Positions 9,233 to 19,642 of a DNA stretch of 64,000 nt are shown one piece after another. Every line of letters starts with the position of its first letter. Within the stretch, counting starts at the first letter, position 1. The position numbers and the translations under genes are program-made. The stretch covers positions 237,514,453 to 237,578,452 of the forward strand of contig CM077158.1 in NCBI GenBank assembly GCA_039583875.1. Direction: 5' to 3'. The notes beneath the pieces are model-generated. The model worked only from the letters and a program-made list of their open reading frames with translations, ran no database searches and was not told the origin of the DNA. The stretch comes from Platanthera guangdongensis. Taxonomy: Eukaryota; Streptophyta; Magnoliopsida; Asparagales; Orchidaceae.

Positions 9233-11718
9233 ATGGCGCCAAAGCTCGAGGAGAACGTCAATGAAGGCTACGAACTGGTGTGACAAGCGTTTGACGAAGC
9301 AGAACAGGAAATCAAGGATGTAGTAACCCTAGTTGCAGACTCAGGGTTAGAATTTCTTGTTTCTGAGCCAACTAAGATCTGGAAAAAAGAAGTACTGGAA
9401 TTCTTTAATGGAGCTAAAATAGATGAATCTGGACTAAAGATCAAGTCTAGGGTTCATGGTGAAAAGGTGAAGGTATCACCTAAAAGTTTGAGAAAGGTCC
9501 TAAACTTGCCAAGAACTAAGGAAGAAGATGAAGTAACTGCTTTTAAGACCAGAGAAGCATTGACATGGTGTGGTCTAGATTCCAAACTGAAAATTGGATC
9601 TGTTTTCAATAGAAAAGGCATGAACAGCCAAGGAAAATTTCTATCAGAAATTGTTAGAAAAGTGATCTTAAGTAAGCCTGGAGGGCATAACAGGGTATCT
9701 GCCCATATGTTCAATCTCATGACCAGGATAATCTTCACAGTGAAAACTGACTGGTCTGTAGTGATCTTTGAGAAGATAAAGGAGATCCTGAAGAAACCCA
9801 ATTTGGGTAGAATAATAAGTTTATACCTAGCTGGTCGTATACCAGAGGTTATGGGTCAAGCTGCTGGAACTAAGATCAACCATATGAGGAAGATGGACTT
9901 GAGGATATTCTCTAGATGGGACAGGGTTTTGACTAAGGAGATGTCTACTCCTGAGAAAGTAACCCCACACAAGAAGAAGAAGAAGTCTGCCCCAGTGGCT
10001 CAAGCATCATCTAGCAGCTCTGGTAGTGAAGAGCAAGTTGTCTTCACACCTGATGAGAATGAAGAAGGAAATGCTGAGAAGTCTATAGCTCAACAAGATG
10101 CTGTAGAGAGGCAGAGGGAGCTACCATCAGCTAGCCCCATACACCAGGATCAAACCCAGGGGGAGCCTCTAGTGATGGAAGAGCCAACTCCACTGGAAAT
10201 CATTGAGCTTAATGCTTTAGATTTCCCTATGGAGGATGATGTTTTATCTGATCCATTAAGTATTGTTTATCAGCAAACTCAGCTTGATAGCCAACTCCCA
10301 GATGTTGTCATGAAAGACACATCTGTTGTAGTTCAAGAAGTATCTGATCCAGTGGTAGATGAGCCAAGAATTTCTCCAGCTCATTCTCCACAAGAATATA
10401 CAATGGAAGATCTCTTCCTAAATCTGGATCAAACTGATTTTTACAAAGAAACTGCTGCTGAGGGGGAGAATGCTCCAGTTGAGGGGGAGCAAGTAGTACT
10501 TGTTGAAGAGCCTGCAAGGCAAGAACCTGAGCAGCCCAAAGAAGTTGAGGAGCTACCTAAGGAGAGGGTAGATATAGCAAGTACATCAGCATCTGTAGAT
10601 GAGGAAACTTACAAGGGCTAAGAAAAGGAAATTTCAAGTGGTATCAGACATTTATTAGATTTGGAATGAATCTTAATAAAAAGGAGATGACTGACTGCTT
10701 CCACAAGGGACGGAATGCAGTAGTCTATTTAGCAACTCATCAAGAGAAAATAAAAGCTCAAGTAGATGAACTTGAAGTCAAGCAAGACTATGTTCTTGAG
10801 AATCAAATCAGAATGAATGATAACTTGACAGCCTCTCACAATGCTATTGTAACTGAGATAAAGAATATAGCCACTGCCCAGTCTGCAGAAAGTGCCAAAG
10901 CAAAAGAAACTTTTGACAAAGCATTCCAAGAGGAAATAACTGCTGTTCAGACTGCCATACAAGACTCTCAGAAGAGCATAACTGACAAACTCCAAAGGTT
11001 GAAACCTTACTTTAAAGATGGAGTCAACTATTTGGATGCCCAAATAAGATTTCAAAAGGATGATCTGAGGGATCACATGGTTAGAGAAGTCATAAAGGGG
11101 GAGGTGGTGTTAGTCAAAGCCAACTCTGATCATGTTAAATGGATTTCTAATTCTATCAGAGCTACTCTTGGTTATCCTCTTTTATGTGATGATGACAATG
11201 TAGCAGAATCTGGGATACATCCTGCATATCTAGGAGGGGAGCAACCTGAAGTGGCACAAGTAATCTACCCTCCTCCAGATTTTGATATGATACATGCTGA
11301 TATACAGTCCATGTATAGCCCACCTGAGGGAAAGGAAAATGTCATCATAGAGAAGGTTGTTCAGCCAGCATCTGAAGCTATGCAAGAAGATATGCAGAAA
11401 GAACAAGAAGTCAGACTGTCTAAGAAGAGATTCAGGGAACAAGCTGAACAAAGACCAGACTTTGAGCAGTGGAGCCCCACTTCAAGGAACATTATCTTAA
11501 CTGCATGGAAAGCTGCAAAAGATAATATACAAGACAGAAACAAGTGGTTTTCTGAATTGGAATGGAGAAAGCATGAGACAATGCAAGAAGCCATAGTCCA
11601 ATATAGAAGAAAGGCCAAGATGGGAAAGCTACCTCCTACTGCCCAGGAGCCTAGCAAGTACTTTCCCAAGCCTTATCATTATTTTGAAACACCTCTCTAC
11701 AATGCCCGTGGGAATTAA
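9233..11718 (+). pseudogene. env-like / plant-transposon extra ORF of Sirevirus-like copia (broken)
   Basis: The ATG at 9233 (MAPKLEENVNEGYELV) is followed by TGA at 9281-9283 in an otherwise open frame to 10621. The frame then shifts near 10612-10620 and continues to TAA at 11716-11718. The total would be about 828 codons. The N-terminal third (RVHGEKVKVSPKSLRKVLNL, then FNLMTRIIFTVKTDWS) resembles the plant-transposon domain found in env-like ORFs of Sireviruses and Athila. The middle is acidic and Pro/Ser-rich. The C-terminal part (about 10700-11100) is a likely coiled coil rich in Ala, Gln, Lys and Asp. I see no convincing signal peptide or membrane segment, so an envelope function is not supported. 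The real role of these ORFs is unknown. Confidence 0.65.
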
Positions 11719-11811
11719 ATTTTCATAATTAAACCTCCGTCGGTGAGATTTTTTTTTTGCTCCGATGAGTTTCGACAAAAATGTCATAGTCATGAAATGT
11801 ATGTTTGGCAT
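11719..11811. other. short non-coding tail between env-like ORF and next LTR
   Basis: It is AT-rich with one T10 run. The last five bases, GGCAT (11807-11811), would be the left target duplication of the copia LTR at 11812. I cannot verify the partner because that element has no recognisable right end here. Confidence 0.3.
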
Positions 11812-12802
11812 TGTTATTTTGATGCTCAATTGAACCCGGTCCAGGACCGGTTCAATTATATGTTTTATGCTATATATACAGGGAAATTGATCTGATTCAC
11901 ATTCATTCTAACCTAATCCATCGAAGCCATCGGGAGAAAAGCTAGGCGGAGGAAGAGGCGACATCGAGCAAGGCGACATCGGCGGCGTTTGAGGGGTTCT
12001 TATCCGGCGATTTCATCGGGCAAAGGAGGAGCGGCGTGCGAAGCTTTCCAGCGATCTCTTCACCCCGATCGCGGGTGCGGCTTCTTGTGAAAGGAGGAGC
12101 GGCGACATCTTGGAGATTCGGAGCGGCGGCAAGGGCCCGATCTTGGGCAGCGAAGGCTTCTTCTCCGGCGACAGCGGCGCAGCGGCAAGCCCGGTCTAGG
12201 GCTTCTTCTTCTCCGATGACAGCGAGGAGATCGGCCCGATATAGGGCTATATAGGTCCGGCCATCCTTGGGATCCGGCGGTGGCAAGATTGGGCAGAGGC
12301 AGTTTCTTCTCTGGCGACATCAGGGATCAAGATCCAGCGACGACGAGCTTCTGCTCCGGCAGCGGCAAGATCGGCAGAGGCGTTCCCTTCTTCTCCGACG
12401 ATGTCAGGCTGCGGCAGTCTCTTGCCGGCAGTGTCTAGGGGAGATAAAGGGGGCTGTGACACCGATCAGAGGTGGAGGACAGCAGTGCCTAGGGCAGTTT
12501 TCTTCCCTCTCTTTTTCCTTGTTGTTCTTGTTTTTTCCTAAACTAGGTTAGTGTCGATCCGCTGAGCATCGTTGAGTGGCTGTGTTGTAATCGGATATTT
12601 TTTCGTTTAGTGGATCCGGCGCGCTCTCCCCGTGGATGTAGGAGCTTAACTCCGAACCACGTAAATCTCTTGTGTTTGTGGTGTTTTGGAATTTCATTCT
12701 GTGATTGTTTGGTGCGCGCCATTATTTGCTCAATATTTTTGCTTCCGTTACTATTGTCCGCGACGAGTTCCGTACTCGCGGGCCGGTGCCAATTGCACAA
12801 CA
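11812..12802 (+). repeat. copia 5' LTR (991 bp)
   Basis: It begins TGTTATTTTGATG and ends GCACAACA, followed at once by a primer site. TATA (TATATATA, 11871-11878) lies close to the start, and a GC-rich CGGCGA-repeat leader fills the middle. The same family occurs as a solo LTR at 35128-36112. Both share the 5' boundary, the TATATATA box and the closing words CGACGAGTTCCGTACTCGCG and GGCCGGTGCCA. Confidence 0.85.
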
Positions 12803-12803
12803 A

Positions 12804-12820
12804 TTGGTATCAGAGCCAGG
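12804..12820 (+). other. primer binding site (initiator Met tRNA)
   Basis: TTGGTATCAGAGCCAGG matches the standard plant copia primer site TGGTATCAGAGC exactly. Confidence 0.92.
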
Positions 12821-12849
12821 TTCGTTCTTCGGACCAGTGAGCAAATTCA

Positions 12850-13757
12850 ATGGCGGCCAAATTCGAGATTCCAAAATACGAAGGCAAGATTGATTTTGGC
12901 CTTTGGCAAAAGCGCATAAAGGCCGTACTCGTGCAGCAGGGACTTCACAAGGCACTCCTTGGACAGGAGAAGGCCAAGGTGAAGGACGATGATGAGTGGG
13001 ATGAGCTGGATCTCAAGGCCATCAGCACCATACAGCTGTGCTTGGCAGATGATGTCATGTACAATGTAGTCGAGGCGCAGACTACAGCGGATCTATGGAA
13101 AAAGCTCGAAGAACTTTATATGTCCAAATCACTTACTAATAAGCTATATGTTAAGAAACAACTGTATAGCTTGAGGATGTCCGAGGGAACGCAGTTGTTG
13201 TACCATATGAATGTGTTCAACAAACTGGTATCCCAGCTGCGGAGTATGGATGTGAAGGTCAAGGAGGAAGACCAGGCTCTTCTCCTCTTGTCCTCACTCC
13301 CGAGACCGTTCGATCATTTAGTCACCACCATGTTGTATGGAAAGGATACCCTTAAGATGGAGGAAGTGGTGACGATGCTTCTTTCAAATGAGAAGAGGAG
13401 TGGTTCTGGATCGAGGGCGAGCGAGGGTCTGCTCGTGAAGAGCAGAGACCCATCCCGAGGGAGATCGAAGGAGCGAGGCAAGAAGGACTCTCGACCCAGA
13501 TCGAAGTCCAGAGGCAAGAACAATAAATGCCACTTCTGCAAGGAGGAGGGGCATTGGAAGGTGAACTGCCCTAAGAGGAAACTCAAGGGGAAAGCACCTG
13601 AGTCTCAGCGGGCCGCTATAGCAGCCGGGTACGATAGCGATGCGGATGTTTTTCACGTGTCACAGAGTCATGAGATCATGGATGACTGGATCATGGACAC
13701 TGGGTGTTCATACCACATGTGCCCACGTAGAGAGTGGTTTACCACTTTCAGGGAGTG
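12850..13757 (+). pseudogene. gag: copia gag and protease start, truncated by a gypsy fragment
   Basis: The ATG at 12850 starts a UBN2-type gag (MAAKFEIPKYEGKIDFGLW, then TIQLCLADDVMYNV, LWKKLEELYMSKSL). The linker is Arg/Ser-rich and the zinc knuckle is CHFCKEEGHWKVNC (about 13529-13570). The protease motif DWIMDTGCSYHM sits at about 13686-13721. The frame is uninterrupted and looks well preserved. At about 13757, after EWFTTFRECK, the homology switches abruptly to a Ty3/gypsy integrase. Everything downstream that copia needs is absent, so this is a 5' half element. Confidence 0.85.
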
Positions 13758-14475
13758 CAAAACAGTTTGTGTGGAAGAACATTGTTTGCCATTTCAGAAT
13801 CCCTGCAATCATCATCACCGACAACAGTATTCAGTTCACGGGAAGATCCTTCACAAAGCTATGTGAAGATCTGAAGATCGAGTTGCAACATACGGCTGTG
13901 TCGCATCCGCAAACCAATGGGTAGATCGATGTGACCAACTTTTCCATCTTAAAGGGGTTGAAGACGTGACTTTAGGATGCTGGGGGGCAGTGGGTCAATG
14001 CACTCCCTAGTGTGTTATGGCCATGCCGAACCACCGAGATAACACCCATGGAGAAACGCCGTACAATCTCTGCTACGACGACGAAGCCCTCATCCCGGTC
14101 GACATAGGCGGTCCAAGCCCCAGGATTTCCAATTTCAACCGTGAGAAGAATCATGAAGCACTCAGAGACAACTTGGATTTGATCCCTGAAGTCCGCGAGG
14201 AGGCAGCCCTCCGCGCTGCAGCCTACCAACAACAGACTGCTCGATACTACAATCGCAAGATGAGACCCTGACCGATCAACGTCGGGGACTTGGTCCTCCG
14301 CACGGTAGAGGCCGCCGGCAAAGGGACTCAAGGAGAAAAACTTTCTCCTACATAGGAAGGTCCTTTCGTCGTCACAGCAATGATAAAACCAGGAACGTAC
14401 AAGCTGCGAACCGCCGAAGGAAAGATTCTTCCCCGCACTTGGAACGTGCAGAACCTGCGCCGATTTTATCAGTGA
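13758..14475 (+). pseudogene. Ty3/gypsy integrase, core and C-terminal part
   Basis: The start reads FVWKNIVCHFRIPAIIITDN, with the second catalytic Asp. GRSFTKLCEDLKIEL and HPQTNG follow, with TAG directly after NG (13922-13924). Frames then shift near 13940 and 14010. The end of the core and the C-terminal region read HGETPYNLCYDDEALIPVDI, YYNRKM (TGA after P at about 14269), INVGDLVLR, EGPFVV and finally WNVQNLRRFYQ with TGA at 14473-14475. Integrase would insert the cDNA in the nucleus; this copy lacks the N-terminal zinc finger and the first catalytic Asp. Confidence 0.8.
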
Positions 14476-14639
14476 TTTCCCACTTTGTGTTTTCCAAATT
14501 GTGTAATGCATTTCTTTTTAACAAAAAGACTCTATGATGTGTGTAAGCCGTGGGTCTAATCCCGCGCAAGTTATCCTTATTCAAATATTGCATTATGTTG
14601 CTGCAAATCTAGTCTATTCAAGCAGGGAAGATGACTCAC

Positions 14640-15400
14640 TCATAACTCTCCGTGGGGGCCTGCCCCCCTCACGGCTAAGTCGCGAGCAACCCTCGTGCAA
14701 GCTAAGCCGCGTGCAACACTCGTGCAAACTAAGCCTCGAGCAACCCTCGCGCAAACTCCCCGTGGGGGCCTGCCCCCCTCACGGCTAAGCCGCGAGCAAC
14801 CCTCGTGCAAACTAAGCCGCGAGCAACCCTCATGCAAACTAAGCCGCGAGCAGGCCTCGTGCAAACTATGTCGCGAGCAACCTTCACGCAAACTCCCCGT
14901 GGGGGCCTGCCCCCCCCCCCCCCCCCCATGGTTAAGCCGCGAGCAACCCTTTTGCAAACTAATCCACGAGCAGCCCTCGTGCAAACTAAGTCGTGAGCAG
15001 CCCTCGTGCAAACTAAGCCGCAAGCAACCCTCGCACAAACTCCCCGTGGGGGCCTGCCCCCCTCACGGCTTAGCCGCAAGCTGCACTCGTGCAAATTAAG
15101 TGGCGAGCAACTCGAGCGCAAACTCCCCATGGGGGGATACCCCCCTCACGGCTAAGCCGCGAGCAACCCTTGTGCAAACTAAGCCGCAAGCAACCCTCGC
15201 GCAAACTCCCCGTGGGAGCCTGCCCCCTCGCAGTAAAGCCGTGGACTAGAGCCATGCAAACGAAGCCGCGTGCTGGAACCACGCAAACCAAGCCGCGGGC
15301 TAGAACTGTATAAACTAAGTTGCGGGCTGGAACCGTGCAAACTGAGCCGCGGAATGGAACTGTGCAAACGAAGTTATGAATCCACTTCGCGTGAAATGCT
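14640..15400. repeat. 27-bp tandem array in gypsy 3' region
   Basis: The unit is close to AAGCCGCGAGCAACCCTCGT plus GCAAACT (27 bp), repeated in blocks. The blocks are separated by a C/G-rich spacer with CCCCGTGGGGGCCTGCCCCC. The repeat decays after about 15230. A run of 17 C lies near 14920-14936. Long open frames on both strands here are products of the repeat, not genes. Subtandem repeats between pol and 3' LTR are common in Tat-type elements. Confidence 0.85.
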
Positions 15401-15606
15401 TCGCCCACGCTCTCCCGCAAGCCAAACTTGCAAAAACAGTACTCAAAGGAGACAAAGGGAAAATCAAAACAACTAAACGACATAAAAAACAATGATGTCA
15501 TACAGGTCGGCGCACAATAGCGCCCATTACAACTACAAAACAAGAACAACACACGACACGAATAGAAGGAGGAAGAATATAAAAATACAAATACAAAAAC
15601 ATGGGG

Positions 15607-17115
15607 CCGCTAGTCATCAGCAACATCAACATCGGAGCGCTCATCCTCAGAAATGTCGTCAAAGCTAAAGCCAGTGATGTCGCATCCTCGGCACCGGCCG
15701 ACAAAATGGAAGGCCTTTGCCGCTCCGCGCCTAAGGGCTAACTCATGGGCGCCTTCCACTTGAAGCTCCACCTCCTTTGACCAGATCTCGTCATGCACCT
15801 CCTCCGCAATCAGGCTGCGATCTCGCTTATAGTCCAGCAACTGCAGGTATTTCGCAAGACCAGGGGCCTTCAACTCCGACACATGGCCCTCAAAATATAG
15901 CATCACCACTTGGGCCCTCGCCGCCCGAAGCCGGGTCTCTAAACTGGTGGTTTCTTCCTGGGAATGTTTCAACATCTGGGTGGTTCTCTCTACCAGCGCC
16001 TTCTCTACCTCCAATGCCGCACGTGCATTCTCCAACTCGAACTTCAGCCCGGGCCTCGTCTGGCAGAATCGTGAAACATCACGATCATGCGCCTCCCTCA
16101 AAGAGGCAAGCAAACTCGTCGTCGATCTAAGTTTCTCCTCAAGAACCAAATACCCGTTCTTCAAGCTCACATAGTGGTCGTTCCAAGTAACGACAATCCG
16201 TTCCTGAGACTCAACCTGCTCAAAGGAAAAATGAAAATTAGCATAAAAAGATGAAAAGTCAAAGTTTCACGCAAATGAGAATGCTTACCACACCGCCGCC
16301 GGCTGTCGCCTCTGCAGAGGTAACCCGGAGGGCCGGGCGCTCGAGTACCTGAACCTCAGGGGCAGTGTCATCTCGGGCAACCAAAGTAGCCGCCCCATCC
16401 GTCATCTCAATAATGCTAGAAGAAGTTGCACTGGTTTTTCTCTTACGACTACCACTGGAAGGTGCCTCGATACTCTGCAAAGAATCCGAAGAAATGATGC
16501 ACTGCAGCTAGTGCTTCTCCTCCACAAATGAGAAGATGCTGAACAAACGATTGGCCAACTCGCGAGGCTCCAAAAACCCCAGCACAAGAGAAAATTCCCG
16601 CTCTTTCCCCTTCTGGCGGCGACAACGATCGGGAAGCGAATTCCACACCTCCGGCAAGCCTCGAGGGTTCCTAATATAGCCAAAAAGAGTGTTCCCGTGG
16701 TGACGGTCTATCAGAGAATCAAAATCGAGCCAACTCTTGTAGCTGTGAATCTCCACACGCTCCCCACCATCGGAGCGGACATCGCACAACTCTCGGAAGA
16801 ACTCCAAAGAAAGTCTACCGCCATGCTCACGAAAGAAAACAACTAGGCTCATAAGACGCACTACTCCCAACGAGGTGAACTGTGAGATCGACACACCGCA
16901 AAATTTCAAGATCTCGGTCACCTCCTCGCAAGGCGGGAATCGAAAGCCAGACCTTAAAGTACTCTCCCAGACTGTCAGCCAGCCTCGGGGGGATTCTGCA
17001 CTGTCTCATCGACATGTGGAATTCTCACTTCCAAATCAGCGGGTAACCCGAACTTCTTCCTCCAAATGACAATTTGGTCCTCAGTAGGAGAAGTGCGCAG
17101 TCACAGTGGTCTCGC
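15607..17115 (-). pseudogene. antisense ORF of the Tat-type gypsy element
   Basis: Minus-strand coding runs from about 17115 (TEDQIVIWRKKFGLPADLEV) to TAG near 15610. Recognisable parts are LGEYFKVWLSIPALRGGDRD, TSLGVVRLMSLVVFFREHG, a coiled-coil segment (ARAALEVEKALVERTTQML) and an acidic tail (DDISEDERSDVDVADD). Frameshifts lie near 16985 and 16910, and there is a TAG at about 16510. A spliceable intron (16216-16288) separates the last two parts. The function of these antisense proteins is unknown; they are transcribed opposite to gag-pol in related elements. I am confident of the type, less so of the exact start. Confidence 0.65.
16216..16288 (-). other. intron of the antisense ORF
   Basis: On the minus strand, GTAAGC (16288-16283) follows the codons for ATAGGG, and TTTGAGCAG ends at 16216, where the reading continues as VESQERIVVTW into the coiled-coil exon. 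The 73-bp length is plausible for a plant intron. Confidence 0.6.
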
Positions 17116-17521
17116 ACAACGCTTCGAGCCCTGTCGCCAAAAAGAAAAATCAGGCGCAGTATGAGAAGCACATTAGCACACGCACAATCCGACATGTACG
17201 CGCGTGGCCTGATGCACGAATACACGTGAGCATCAAGGCACGTGAGCGCCGTCCGCGCGCCGTCCACGCGCGCAACCAGACGGCTCAGTCTGTGCGCCCC
17301 CACGCATAACCGTGTGTTTGCCGTCGTGGCGCCATCCGATCGTGTGTGCGTCGTCCCCCCTCAGCCGCAAAATTTTTTTAACATATTACATGGGCTCGTC
17401 GGGCACCGCTCTCCGATGTTTCTGGTCTTTCGCTCGTCGCCGTCATGGTCGAGAAGAATGGGAGAAAATCCTTACTCTCTCATTCGTATGAACCTTCAAC
17501 AGCAAAGGATTTGGGGGCAAT
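17116..17521. other. non-coding end of gypsy internal region with purine tract
   Basis: No supported gene lies here. It is GC-rich with repeated CGTCCGCGCGCCGTCC-like words. It ends in GGATTTGGGGGCAA (about 17508-17521), a plausible polypurine tract for the LTR that follows. Confidence 0.45.
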
Positions 17522-18469
17522 TGATAGGAATGAATCCCCATTTATATGCTTGGGTGTGCACTTAACCATCTCCTCCATGGTCCCTCCTATTGTGGAGATC
17601 ATGAGTTTGACTGGTCAACCCACTCCCCCATTATCTCCACCATAATAGGCAAGATCATGGTGGCCTCCCACTCAACAACTATCGTCGGCCTCCGTCGCCC
17701 GCTGCCGGCCGTCGCCGCCCGCCGCCACTCGTCGCTGCCCGCCGTCGTTGTCCATTGCTGTCGTCCTCCGCCCATCGCCGCCCGCCGCCGCCACCGCCCG
17801 CCGCCACCATCGGCCGCCGCCGTCAACCGCCGCCGCCGCTTGTAGGTCGGCCACCGTCCGATCGCTAATGGGCATCCATCGTCATCTGATATGCAGATAA
17901 ACACCCACTAAGCCACTAAGTTAGTGGGGGGCTCGTCATAACCACCTACTGGAGGTTATAAAAGGAGCCTCAGGTCTCATCATTTCTCACATGTTTGCTT
18001 CGGAGTCTTCTTCTTCCTTGGGCCAAAGCTCTGTTGAACTTCTCTCTCGGGTCATCTTCAAGACGCCAACGAGCCAGAGGAACGCCCAAGTCCCCAAGTG
18101 CGCGGAGAAAGGAAGAAGACGACCACCACCAGCGCTCAAGCGCACCAGCAACCAAGTTAGCATTCAGTACTCCTTCGGTGCACCTTGTTGCCCGTTGCGA
18201 GTCAGAAGTTCTCTCTCACCCCCAAGTTGTAACGAAAAGCGGTCTGTCGCCCTCGATTCTCCAATCAAATTGTAACCGCAATCTGATAGTGGACTTTGAC
18301 CGGCATAGATCCGGTCACATGGTTTTTACCCAGTTGAGGGATTTTTCCACGTTAAAACCTCCTGTGTCAACACTCTCTTTCATTGACTGTGTGCACGCTC
18401 GACCGTCCCTAGAGCTAAGGCGGCCCAGTTTATTCCGCTCCGACCGGGTCGCCGAGTTTGTCCACAACA
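17522..18469 (+). repeat. probable 3' LTR of the gypsy element
   Basis: The start TGATAGGAATG follows the purine tract. TATAAAA at 17957-17963 is a good core promoter. U5-like words (GGGATTTTTCCACGTTAAAA) sit near 18340, and CA ends at about 18469. There is no second copy in the window, so the boundaries are inferred from signals only. Confidence 0.5.
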
Positions 18470-19642
18470 CGACCATATAAGAATGTGTGATCCGGCCAAA
18501 ATGACACAGTTCCTTTGAGCCGAGTGCCATACATGGGACCATACAAATTTATGCAACTTAATCTTTACTCCGATGTCAAGCTAACTAGTGTGAACGTTTC
18601 AATCTAGGCCTCAAAGCGATAGGGGCTTTTCTTTGGGCTGACCCTTGCACCTCAAGCTGGTTCCCAAATTAAAATATTCACATTGGTCATTTGACACTGT
18701 TTCTGGCTCGGCCAAGTGATACCCTTCCTTTGGGCCGACTATCACTCGCATGATTCATAAACACATTTAAAGTCCCTTAATTTTTATACAAAACTATAAT
18801 ATTGAATGAGAGCACGATCTCTAATTTTACAATAATGAATTAAATGGAGAATGTGCAGTTAACATAAATAAAGAACGAAAGCGTAAACACACTAATTTAA
18901 TTAAATGTATAATAATCTTTGATGCCTAGTAAATGTACGTTGATGTTCATTTTCAGATTGTAGACACAATCTTAAATTGAATCTCGTCAACAGCTTTGAA
19001 ACGAGAGTTTACGCACTTATACGAGCACCAAACGAATCATAAAAGTCAATCAAAGTTAACATATGTGCCCAAAAAAATTTTATAACCCTATCTGGGCACT
19101 CCTAGCTCCTTTCTGAATGGAAGGCTGACACGCGCAACTGGATGGGAGGCTGCCACCGGTAACTGGATGGGAGGCACGGGCACGGGACTCCTGCAGCGGC
19201 GGGCTTCGCCCGCCCCCGGTCCTACGGCCCCGCGCGACAGTACCCGGCCTGCGGCGGCGGGCTCCGCCCGCCTCAACAGTTCTTATAAATTTAAAATAAA
19301 CATTTTCTAAAAGTAATGAAATAATTAAACATTTTTTAAAAATAAGTCAGATAAAAAGTCACTGTTCTAAAAATAATTAACAGGCAAAAAAATTTATAAA
19401 TTATGTCATAGGCTCGTGGCACTCGTTATAAATTATTTTAAAAAGAATGAAACAATTAAAAAAGTTAATAAAAGTAAATATTATAATTTTATTGTAATTA
19501 TTTAGGAGCCCGCCCCTACCTGCTTTTATATAATCCGCCAACTCACTGTTTTACTTTAATTACCTGTTAAACTGCATTTTTCATTTGATTAATTGTTAAT
19601 CTGCCAACTCATGGTTCACAAACTATTCACCAGCGTTTTTTT
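18470..19642. other. no gene recognised; AT-rich with a GC hairpin island
   Basis: I find no coding or transposon signal in most of this stretch. At 19118-19290 an island of GC-rich DNA holds a direct repeat (AACTGGATGGGAGGC, twice) and two near-identical hairpins (GGCGGGCTTCGCCCGCC and GGCGGGCTCCGCCCGCC). Confidence 0.4.

Larger units (their letters stand above)
1..11811 (+). mobile_element. Sirevirus-like Ty1/copia element, 5'-truncated by the window edge and interrupted
   Basis: Domain order is gag zinc knuckle, protease, integrase, RT and RNase H, then a non-coding palindrome array and a long env-like ORF, all on the plus strand. Protease-integrase-RT-RNase H order defines Ty1/copia. A long extra ORF after RNase H is typical of the Sirevirus lineage, as are AGGGGGAG purine tracts upstream of the 3' LTR. 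The element occupies 1-3244 and 8564-11811; a complete copia element lies between. The 5' LTR is outside the window, and no 3' LTR is recognisable before the next LTR at 11812, so the 3' end is probably truncated. Stops and frameshifts throughout show it is dead. Confidence 0.75.
13758..18469 (+). mobile_element. 3' half of a Tat-type Ty3/gypsy element
   Basis: The order is integrase core and C-terminus, tandem array, antisense ORF, purine tract, LTR. An antisense ORF between pol and the 3' LTR is a hallmark of some Tat-lineage plant gypsy elements. No gypsy gag, protease, RT or RNase H is present. The left edge joins copia gag/protease at about 13757, so the 5' part was lost before or during the join. 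Confidence 0.7.

Noticed and set aside
10646..10656. Primer-binding-site-like TGGTATCAGAC in the env-like ORF
   Set aside because: It lies in an open coding frame (KWYQTF), with no LTR end before it; chance match.
9233..11718. True viral envelope gene
   Set aside because: No convincing signal peptide or membrane segment; only position and similarity to other extra ORFs support the env-like label.
14640..15130. Several 60-134-codon open frames on both strands in the 27-bp array
   Set aside because: They are translations of the tandem repeat; all frames stay open because the unit is a multiple of three.
17546..17904. Pro/Arg-rich open frames near 17700
   Set aside because: GCCGCC-type low complexity inside a probable LTR; no protein family.
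19118..19290. Helitron 3' end
   Set aside because: The hairpin is not followed by a CTRR terminus at 8-12 bp, and no 5' TC end was seen.
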